DNA of 64,000 nt from Apoderus coryli (taxonomy: Eukaryota > Arthropoda > Insecta > Coleoptera > Attelabidae): the NCBI GenBank assembly GCA_911728435.2, contig OU452198.1, positions 42,189,902 to 42,253,901 of the forward strand, given 5' to 3'. The notes below the pieces were generated by a model, which saw only the letters and a program-made list of their open reading frames with translations, made no database searches and was not told where the DNA came from. The position numbers and the translations under genes are program-made. This document shows positions 50,601 through 62,600 of the stretch, piece by piece (within the stretch, counting starts at the first letter, position 1; every line of letters begins with the position of its first letter).

Positions 50601-53600
50601 GTCCGTGGAAAGAAGCTTTTCGTGTTTAAAACGATTAAAAACCTTTTTTCGCAACAAAATTGAAGAATCTCGTCTAAGCAACTTGGGTTTAATATCAATC
50701 GAAAACGGCCTTTTGAAAGATTTCCAGGATCAGAAGTTCATGATCAAGTAATAAATCATTTTGCGGGTAGTACAAATCGACGAATTGAATCGATTTATAA
50801 AAACCTTTAATTTTTCTATTCTAGTTAATTATATAAGCATAAGAAAATGTAAAACGCAGAGCCTAAGGCGATACATTTTTGAACAAAAAAAAAACAAAAA
50901 AAATAAAGATTTACCCTACGAAACCCGTATATTATCGTGTTCTTTTTTACCTTGATAATTTTCTACATTTTATCTACGGCGCTTGACCTTGACAATCCCT
51001 AATTAAATTACCCACGAGCCGCCAGTGCCAAACTGAACATGTTTAACAGTAACATGATACACGAAAACAGCTGAGCTGCCAAAAAGAAAGTTGCTAAAAA
51101 ATCACCCGTTATATATGTGGTGAATCGGTTGGACATTTTATTTGCTGTTATTATTATTGATATTTGTATAAATTTGTCCTCGTAGACCGAGAATAGACGT
51201 GAGTTTTGCGCTAATGGATATGGACGTCTTATTACCAATTGAGATCGATGGAGAAAATGCAGCAATTAGAGCCATGTATCTAAAATATGATCATCTTAGT
51301 GATACAAGTAAAACATTTCAAATGCCGGAACCACCGAACGAATACTACACAAGTTAGTTAATTTCGAAAATATTGTTTTACTTGTAATTTATAATGGACT
51401 TTCTAGATTTTTTGGAGAGTATGAGAAAAGAATGGAGAATTAAAATGAAATACAAATATGATCATAGAGATAAACTGCCTGCAAAAGAACCGGAAGAAGT
51501 GAAGACTGATGCAGAAACTGGTGAGCAAAATCCTGACGCTGTCGAAGTGGTACCACCGGAAATGAAAGAGGATTTTGATTCAGACGAGGAAATACCCGTA
51601 GTTCCTTTCAAGCAGTTGAAGCCAACTACGAGTGAACATTTAATAACTAAAGAAGGTAAATTTTAGTGTCTTATATGAAATCTTAACTATCAAATCGTAT
51701 GGTATGTAAAGAATTTTTAATGTCATTTGAAATCGTCAAAAAAACTTTCGGCGTATCATTATTTTAGCGAAAATAAAATTTATAGAAGCTGCCCATGGTT
51801 TAGCCGCATAAAGTCACTGAGGGTAACAAAGTACATGGTAGAGGCCTCATTTTCAAGTAACATTAAAAAAAGTATACCTACAAAAGTACAGGGTCTCATT
51901 TTTATAGTTAGTGCATTTCATTTTGGAGATGGAAAAAATGCTTCAAATGAAAGTTGTATGGTGTTCTTGTTTACTGTTAATCAAATGAACCAAAAAAAAA
52001 AACTACTCGGAAAATGTTAATCTTCCAAGGGCGCGGCCTTCGTGGAGTTTATGAATCCTTCTTGTTCTGTAGGGTTTAAATCTATGTTTTGCAAGGGTCT
52101 TTAAAACGGTAGTTTTCGAAACATCTGCCAATGTTTGAGAGGAGGTATTTTAAATGAATCCTGCCCAGATAACAATTGGTTGGAAACCCTGCTTCATCCG
52201 TAAAAATAATTGGGGTAGTGGAATGTACATTATTTCGCTGTTGATCCAATAGCCAGTTTGCAAATGGCATTCTCCAAGGATAATCTGCAGGACTTAATAA
52301 CAGCTGTGCTTGAAGAACTTTCGACGTGTTAAACTGTGTTGATAATTTCCGGGTGCTCATTGAAGGCGTGTCAGTACTGAGATGAGAAACGGCTTTTAGT
52401 CGGTATACTTTCTCGATCGTTGTACTGTATTAGAACCGACCGTATTCCTCCTCAAATATAGTGATCTGAAGAGTGGTTCGACATTTTAACCATATCGGAC
52501 TCACGCCAATGCTAGTCATTCTGCTGCATTAGCCTAAACTTGATATGATTCGTGAAGGACGGGTGTAACTAAATATAAATTTGACTCAATTCAAAATTGA
52601 TATACTGCAGTATCGGCAAGGAAGAAAGGACTGATACTTTTCGACTAACTGAAAATTTTACAATTGCAGATGAATTTTACCAAGAAACGAAGGAGAAATT
52701 AGAATATAATCTGCCAGAGCACGTTGTCAATCTGAGAAAGTTTACCATTATTGGTGGCATTTATTATTTGAATTATTTGGCACAACCTCCTCAACCTCAA
52801 GATTTTATCACAATGGAAATGCAGTTAACAGCACGTAAGTTAGAATTTATTAATAATATGTTATAGAAAATTTTAATAATAATAATTTATTGCCTAAAAG
52901 GACTGAGCCCAATTACAAGACAATAATAATAATAATAGAATATTGCAATATTTTCCTAATTTTGTATCTTGCATTGTCTCTGTAGGCTATTGGGGGGAGT
53001 ATATGTTTTACATGTCTCACACTGCATTACCACGTTAAAAAATTTCACGCACAGGCGTATTCCAACGATGGAGAATTCCAAACGTCACCATCAAAGGCCC
53101 TTGCGGCAATCGGGAAGTCGTGACGGGAGCAGGATTGTGTCATCTAAGCGGCGAGTGTGTGATGGCCATTCAGCTTCAGAATTTGGGACTATGGAGCTGC
53201 TCGTGTCCTCCACTTGTGACTGAGCAGTTTTAAACATAGACTCCACCCATTCCCATGTCAGGATAACCGCATACAGAGGGTGCACCATTTGCGGTCGAAA
53301 TAATAATAATAATACAGTTAGACATTTGAATTTCGCAACATGGAACGTCAGCCACAATTATAAGCGCCAACCATGGAGACTGACGAAGAATTAAAAGAGG
53401 AATTTTACTCGCAGCTTGATAGAGTGCTGACCAACGTTCCCGACTCCGACAATATCATCCTGCTAGAAGACTTCAATGCTAGAGTTGGTCGAAGTGCAAC
53501 TCCAACGGTCTATTGCTGCTAACCAAATGCGCAGAACAAGATCTCGTTATTATAAACACACTTTTAGTTCTGATCAACTTTTCTTAATAACAATTTTCGA

Positions 53601-56600
53601 TATTATCAAAAATGAAGGTACTTTATTCTTGAGCAAAATTAATATTTTCTGATATCCCTCGTATACGACTGAAAACAACCTTATTAGTTCCTTGAAAGAT
53701 CGTTCATTACCGTCTCATAGAGAAAACCTAATCAAAATCAGTTTTTGTCTTCAGAAGGACTTTGAAGTTCTCGTTTTGACGAACAAACAACTGCATACAA
53801 ATTCTAACTTAACTGAAGTGTTGATTTCCTTATAGTTTATTTGCCGAAACAATTGGAACATGTTCCATTTGGCGTTACATACATTCCTCCACAACCGAGT
53901 GATCCCGAATTGCGTAAACCTCCTGAGGAACTTGAGGAGGAAATGAAAAAACAAGAAGAAGAGATGGAGAAATTGATATCAGTGAATATTAAGTAAGTGC
54001 TAATTTCGTTCTAAAACTGCAATCGCTGACGATAACATCGCTCAAGAACGATAAACCCTGCTTTACGCCAAAGATTCTAGCCATCGATTAGGTGATTTAC
54101 AAAAATAGAAACAAATTTTGCAATATTTTGTATAGGGTATTTGTGAGGTCGGAATATTTTCAAACCACCTTCGAATTTTTCTAAAATAATTCTTATGAAA
54201 TACCAAAAAAAATTGTTAATCTGTTTTTGATGAAACCTATTTGTCATAAAAAATAGTAACCCAATAAATAATACTGATCGGAGAATCATATTTATTGAGA
54301 CTCAATAAATTTTTGAATTCCTGATTTTTTAGATGGCCTCAAAATGTAATATTTCTTGAACTGCCGATAGTATGTAAATGGGATGAAACAGACAAACAAT
54401 GGTCTCGTGAGGATATACACGATTTAAAACACAATGAGGAAAAATGTCTGTTATCATTTCGTACTGGTAGTTTTGGGATTTTCGGATTGGCCACATACAG
54501 ATATTCAAATTTACCATTCCAAGCGTACGATATTAAACCGGAAGCTAAGTAAGTTTGTAGGTAGTCTATTTTAACTGTCAATATCATATAGTTAAGTAGT
54601 ATATAGTTTTATAACCTTCAACTTTTAGACAGTTAACAGCCACTTAATCATTCAAGGTATGACCGTGGAAAAGGAATTCTTTTTTGTTTATATGGGGTGA
54701 TTCCGGAGGAATATTAGTTTTCAATCAGTTTGACAGTATATTTGTTTTATTTACGAAGTCCTCAAATGCTTCAAATGTTCATCCATAGGGAATATGTGGA
54801 TACGATATTGGTTTATGGGTTTTGTAGTCGAAAGGCGATTTAAGCAGACGGCGATTATCATATAAGAAACTAGCGTTTTTCCGACCGATAAATTGACATA
54901 TAAACCTAAGAGAACATTCTCAACAGTGTTAAAGATATCCCGAGTGGGAGTACGAGAAGAATCACTAATGAAATGAACACATGACAGAAAAAAAAAGCTT
55001 AAAAGATATGAATTAAAACTTTTCCATGTGCAACCCGTTCGACATCTTGAAGACGACGATCAGGTTTCAAAGTAACGATGTTTTGAATAGATTCTTCAAA
55101 ATCCTCGACTAGATTCTTCAAAATCCTCGACAACGGCTATACTTCCCCTCCGATTTGCGTTGCGCATCCTAAATTTTTTATACAGTTATTTCTTGGTAGT
55201 GCAGATTCAATAAATTGGTCAGAAATGCACTATATTATTTAATTTTGCCCTTAAAATTAAACAAATCGAGAGGAGAGTTATATGATATGGTAACAATCTG
55301 ACGAAACAACCTCAAAAAATATGTAATTCAATATTATTCCACTCTCCGTTTGAAGGTCCGAATGGAAGGGTATTGTTATAGTTATAGTTTCGGAACACTA
55401 TGAAGGACATCGAGATCCAGGACATTCTGAAGTTCACTAGGTTTTTTGTAAAACCATGGACTAATACTAGCTCAGTCGTATAAATGATTTCTGCTCGAAA
55501 GGAAGCATCATCAGACCTACCGTAATTTTATAGAGACATAAGAGTATCTATTTTTGAGTACCCAATCTGAAAAATCAAAATTTCTTAACTCCTATCATTA
55601 TTTCAGATATATCACGGCTATTTTAGTAAGTATATAGGAACATTATTTTTAGTGGTTCCGTGACTTTACAGCTAACCGCCGCCATATTGATGTTGGAGTT
55701 TAACATTAAAGATGGCTTGATATGTATGACTCAATTGCAGAATAGTCCTAATATGGCATTGCAGGATTTAATTGGTGTTTATATGAAGTTACACAGGCTA
55801 ACGAAGGTAATAACTGTTGTTATAATAAGAACGTCACGCTGCTTTTGAGTTTTAAATAAAACATAATACTTATATTGTAACGTTTTTCTCGGTTCGATGT
55901 GTGAAATAATAACGAGATTTGAATTAAAACTAAGATTTATTTACACTTAATTAATAAACACTTAAATAAACTAATAACTTAAAAGAACTATATTTATTTT
56001 CACTATATTTATTTCTATACTATTTATATTTCACAACACTGTTCTTAACTATTGACTATTCATTTCTGACTGACCTTTGTGTCTGTCTCTCTGTCTTTAT
56101 ATACCATGTCGCCTTCCACAGCACACAAGAACGTTCTGGAGCTTTCTATTCTCTTCTGTTCTATTCTGTGGTATTCGACGACAATAGCAGCGTGACTATG
56201 ACTAGACGCCTGGCGATGTTGCCGGATGTATTTATTTATCTCTAAGCGTAGGGGATATTTTAATATTCGTCACTATATTATTGCTTTTGAGCAAGGAAAA
56301 TTTTTGGAACCATACCCAACATCGACCTCCGGTTTACATCGGCTGAGCAATTGTCTTTTTGTGAAAGACATTGCTATTTTAAGAAAAATTCAACTGTCAA
56401 ATTCTTTTCTATACAAGGTGATAAAAAAGTTCATGATTTTTATCTCAATTTTGAATCTGTGTAATTTTATTTTATGCGCCTTTTTAATCAATGATCTTCT
56501 GAAAAAAAAAAGTAATTTCTCAAAATTTTTATACCTGCCTTAGTTTGAAAAATATTGATCTTTTTCTATAACCTCCAATTTTATTTTCCTGCACAGGGAA

Positions 56601-59600
56601 AGTATTGTGAACGCGCTAAAAAAAATTGAGATAAAGACTGATATAACCATTTTGAAGTTCCTTGAGACGATTAAGACCATTTCCAGATGGATTGGACATT
56701 GCGGAACGACACGCACTATGCCGTGCCGGTACAAGAGCAATAAACAAAGCACTTTATTTTATTAACAAACAGTTTATCCGGTGTTGTAGCTTAGACAAAA
56801 TTACACTTACACTTATCACTACTAATTTTGTACAAAACTGTTGTGGTATCTTGTGATTTCTTTGATTTGATTCTCGGAATAATCACTCGATGAATTGTGT
56901 TACTGGTTCAGTAATTGTTGCAATGGTTATATATAATAAGTAACTTTATTAACTAACGTATAAGAACAAACATATTTTAATAAAAAAAAAACATTAATAT
57001 AAGTAATATAGATATTTAACTTTGTCTTTTACAAACGCCAAGTATAGAATGCAGAATGCTAATAGCGGTAAAACAAAAGGAACGGAAAACTAAACGACAC
57101 TTTTACGTCAAGCGCTCTATTGTCAAAAACAGAATAATAGAATGACGTTGTCACGATTAACTTAAATGCTAATATTAAATGAAACTAGACAACTGTTTTA
57201 ATTAAGCGCAATAAGCACTGATTTAATTAGATCGCACGTTACAAATGTTCAAATGTAAACGCAAACATTAGACTTGGATTCTCGACGTTGTCAAATTTCC
57301 TTGTTCATAGCTTGTCTAAAGAAAGCTGTGGTAGAACTAAAAAGACAATCATCATATCCCTATCTCTGGCTAATATACAGTGTGTGTCCTAGGATATGAT
57401 CACATAATTTGCGGATATAAATAAGGCCATGGAACCCAATCTATCTTAAGTATCTCTATTTGCTTTGTATTTCAGTAAATCTGTAAAATTTGAAAAGAAG
57501 TAACAGAAAAGTTTTGATTCTCGAACTGAATATCTATCTCGTCACATGAAACGCTAATCTGTCTGTATTTTTAGTTCCTTAACAATTATTTTTGAAAACT
57601 TTTATTGATAGTGATAATATTACAGATCATGAAAGAGGCTGGTATCGACATTTTTCCATCAGTAGATGCATTTCTTTATGTTGAAAGTGAGTAAGCGATG
57701 TTTGTTTAACTATATTCCTAAATTTTTTTTAGTTTACTTTTTTCTTGGGGTGTTCGGTTCTTATAAAAATTCCTCTTTACAAAACTTCTCTACATAAAAA
57801 TATTCATCTTTATTTTCGTCACTAACATATTACATCACTATCACATATCAGGCAATAGATTCATCTTTTAAATAAAAATGTATTTTATTATATTTGAATG
57901 TTTTAAATGTGTTTGTAAATATAAAGAAAACTGTTTGTTATTTTATTGATATTGACGTATTGGAATTTGTGTTAGAAAGGAAAGGGAAAAAAAATGTTGT
58001 TCAACCTGAGTAAGTTACTAATTAGTAACGAAACGTCGTTTGTTATCATTTTAGTTTGTTAGTGCCGAAAATAAAGATGAATATTTTTATTAAGTTTTGT
58101 AAAGAGGAATTTTTATAAGAACCGAACACCCCAAGAAAAAAGTAAACTGACAAAAATTAGAATAGCGGTTCAAGAATAATAAAAAAATAAATATATTCCT
58201 AAAGTTGGTATTTACATTTATGAATATAAATTATATGGTTTTATTATTCATAAATATGAAAAATATAAAATGATTGATTACTTTTGAAGACAATGCTGAA
58301 AAACAATGGTCCATGGAGAAACATTTATACTACAATATGGCACAAATGTCACATTGTTTTAATTTTGCATGGTCCAGATGGAATATGCAGGCCGGTCGAA
58401 GGAAAATTGTTATGCAAATGCGACAATTCGAACCTACGAAGCCAAAACAGGTGCGTATTTCTATAATAATAGCAATTATTCTCCCTTTACAGAGCAATAC
58501 AATCAATAATACAATAGTGAGTACAATAAATAAAATTACTAAAGAAATACATCATTTTAGCTTCATCACTTATCTATCCCTTAATTTTTTAAATAAATAA
58601 ATAAACGGGTCAAAGTAAATGTTTATTAAATTTAATCTCAAATAACATTTTGAGTGACAACAAGATGTATCTAGTGTGAGCAGACAATATGCCCGGTGAA
58701 ACAAAATTCACAAACGATGCCCGGACACTAGATGCGCTCGAATTCCCTAGCGGGAGGTTTTATTTGCGAATTGCTTTTTACATAATGTCACACGACTTTA
58801 AATTGTGTTGGAAATTTGTTTCACCGGGCATATTGGGATCAACCAATTTCCAACATAACTTGAAGTCGTGTTGCATTATTATGCTTGTAACAAGCAATTG
58901 GTAACAGTTTGAGTTTTGTAACTATTGTAAAAAATGTCAATTATTATATCGTAACTATTTATTTGATTATGAAGTTCCTGAAAATAAAAAAAACGAGTAC
59001 GGAATGATATTAATTTCTAAAGTATAAGATCAGTACGCCACTGGCTGCAGAACGCATACCGCACAGATTACAACGTTGCCAATGAGCAACTTCAAGCCGA
59101 CAAGGATAAGTCTTTCTCTCTCTCAGACATTACTTGTTTACAAGTAATAATACTTGTTTACAAGTAATAATACTTGTTTACAAGTAATGTTGGATCGTGT
59201 TTGAAAGCACGTTATCAATGAAATATTTTGTCTCCTGTGTTATTAAGTCTTTGGGTTGGACAATTAAATTAAAATAATTAACACTTTTCAACATAGTCGT
59301 AGAATAAACATAATTATTATTTGTATCTAGCCAAATCATCAAATGGTTTTGGTAACACCAGAAAAAGCAACATTTGTCGATTGTACGGAGGTCAGTCAAG
59401 TATTCTCAGAGACGGACGTAGAATCTATTTTACGGGTATGTAGGTACCTATTAACATTATTTATTCATTAATTAAATATGTTTAATATGTATTCGTAAAA
59501 ATTTAAAAAATCTCAGAACAGGTATTAACTTTTTGACAACTGACAAGTGACTCGGTAAACATCCAATATCACCAATACAATAACGAAAAAATCGAGCCAT

Positions 59601-62600
59601 TGTCTTTATAAAAGATAATAGGGAGATATGGGAACGACATGTTTAGTGCCTGTCAGTAATTGTGACAGACCTTAAGTAAAATAATGCCAGGCACTATTTT
59701 ACAATTATTTTATTGATATGGGTAAGGTCTTTTAAGGCCGCGTCCTATATCCTATATAGGGTAGGAGTACCATTTGTGGCCACCTTAAGCTATTGCTGGG
59801 TTTTACAGAACAATTATTTTGACATGCATTTAATTATTATCCTATATGTGGTGGATATATAATAAGGGTATATTTATTTCACAGAATAGAGTGTTAGAAT
59901 GATAATCAAAATATGTTTAAATGCAGAATTAATTATTTTTTGACTTAATTCAATTTTCGCTAGTTGTGGCCAGCATTTGCCATTTATGGCCATTACTTGC
60001 GCCGATTGTGGCCATGACGGAAATAACAAGTTTAATTCGGATTTAACGCTTAATGAATGCAACACTGGCATAAGTAAAAAGTTAAAAAAAAAATTATTGT
60101 GTTACTATTGTACCTATTTACCAAGCGATAATAATTATAGACTTAGATGATAGAGCTGCTGATGTGAGAATTATAAAAGAAATCGTTTTATTGAAAATAA
60201 AAATACATAAAAATTTTATACTAAATAAAACATATACTCTTTGGAGAGGTGTAAATAAATAATAAATATCCCAGTCGGATTTCTATAGTAAGTCTTTAAA
60301 TTCGGGTACCGTGAATATTCCTCTGAAGTTTATTTGTTTGAGCTCTTCAATTTTCATAACGATGTCATTTAAAGTATACCAAAGCAAGTCATTTTTTTCG
60401 GGCCATTTCCAATTGCCTGAGCTGTTCGCCATTGCACAGCAATAATATTCGTCATTCTGTATCTGCACAATTTTAGCAGGATACAATTTATTATCATATC
60501 TTAATATGACAAACGATCCTACGTTTAATGCAGTTGTTGAGCTTTCCATTGCAGTTTTCTTTTCAGTCTTAAAATCACCTTTAATTCGTTTTACTTGTTT
60601 TATCTTTTTCTTTTCAGTCTTCTTATATTTTTTGTCATTTTCTTTAGCTTCCATGAGTTGAATCCATTTATCTGAAGTCATAACAGATGGGAAAATTTGT
60701 CTCTTTTTTTTATTTATGTTTTCTGACATGAAAGAATCTGGCCAAGTTACGAGATCGTTTTTTTAAAAATCTTACATCATGCTCGGAATTTTCCTTTTCA
60801 TCCTTTCGATTAATTTTGTTGCTTTGGATGGTTGTATTTTCTATTTGATATTGAACTATTGCGTTTTCAATTTTCTTTCCATCTTCAGTTATATTAGTAC
60901 CACTGATATTTTCAAAATTGCTTTTTATCAATTTTTTCTCATATCTTTTTTCAATTTGTTTGAAAACTTGGTTTTCCTCTTTATAATCCTCTTTTACCCT
61001 AAAGCTCTGTTAATAAATTCGGCATGTTTTTGGCTTACTTCAGGATGTCTCTTTAAAAATGAGTCAAACCACTTTCTCCCAGGAACATTATTGGTGAAGG
61101 GACTCGTGATATTCAATTCTTCCACTAATTTTTGTACGGAATACACGAGTCCTTCTTTGTTTATTAGAAACCCCTTAGATGCCATTTCCATTATCCATTC
61201 CACAAGTTTTTGTTCAATTTGGGAACCTAGCAAAGATTCGGGTCCAACTCGACGGCACTTGTCTAAAGTTTTGCCTGACAATCTATTTCTGACTGACGTT
61301 CTTGGTACTCTAAACGTTTTGCAGGCTGTTGCAACTGCCATATTTTCTTCCCTTATTGCATGCAAAGCAGCTTGCATATGTTCTTCGGAATATTGGAACA
61401 AAATTCTTTTTCTAGGCATCTTGCTGCTGCTGGAAAAGGTAAAGGCCTACGTTGAGAAAGACAGATTATCCGAAAAGTAATTGATTTACAATGTTTAAAT
61501 CTATAATTAAGTAACACCGAAGATAATGGTATAAAAAAGTCTATAAATGCTCAAAGGGGTTTTAGTGGTTTTCGAATTCAATCTGAATAAAAGAGTTAGG
61601 GAAATGTGGCCACAAGTGTTTTTTCGTGATCCAATTCTGGCCATCTTAGTGGCCACAAATAGAGAAATTATAAATAAAGCAGATCCAGTTGTGGCCACCC
61701 TTATTTTTTATAAAAACAACGCGAACTTTCAAATTACAGACAAAATAAAAAATCTGATCCCTAGTTAATCTAGTCACTTTTCATATATTCATGTGAAATG
61801 TTAGTAATTTGATCAAATTTATTATAAAACACAAATAATTTACTTACACAATCCTTAACAAAACCGTTAAGAATGTCGCAGGTACAAAACACGTGCGGTT
61901 TCAATAGCGTCTAACTCGAAACTGAGCTGGTTCTGGCCACTTTATCTAATGGTAGATAGCGCTAAATATATGTTTATTTGATTTAGTCATACATATTACA
62001 GTACAAGGTTACCAGAACACTTAATATAATCATTTTTTACCCAAAACGGCCACAAACGGAACAATGGCCACAAATGGTACTTCTACCCTATAACTTAAAA
62101 ATCTGGAAACTAGCATTGTATAGGAAAGAATAAAGAAGCTAAAATAATATAGGTATTATAATATAAATGTTCAAATGGATGAAGCTCTGGAAATCATGAG
62201 TCTTGGAGAAATGACTAAATAGAAAAAAGGGATTTTATTAAAAATGTCTTTCGTTTGTTGTTGTATCGAGACTGAATTGTTGCTGGGTTGTTTATCGGAT
62301 TTCCATATAAATATTCTTTTAATAGGAGTACATCATCGCTATATGTAAATATGTTTCTTTTATTTTTCTCCATGTCGAGTTTCAAGTTTCATATTATGCC
62401 TAGAACTTTACTGCACAAAACAGAAATAAACAACCATTCTAAATTAAACAAATTCTAATCTTTAACCAAGAGAAGAATCGTTATAAACGAAGATGCCTAG
62501 ATTTAAATAAAGATGGAAGAAAATAAGAGCCCAATACTGCCAGGCACAATACGTCCACAAATAATGGCAGGCACAATCCTTATTAGTGGCGCGCCTTATT

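Noticed and set aside
57620..57700. DNAI7 exon 20 ending at the GTAAGC donor (57690)
   Set aside because: It would put exon 21 out of frame with an immediate stop. The GTGAGT donor after 57686 restores the conserved reading.
60779..61480. 233-codon plus-strand open frame, the longest in the window
   Set aside because: It lies antisense to the pogo DNA-binding frame and linker (60994-61419, 60710-60931), which match known families. The plus-strand translation matches nothing.
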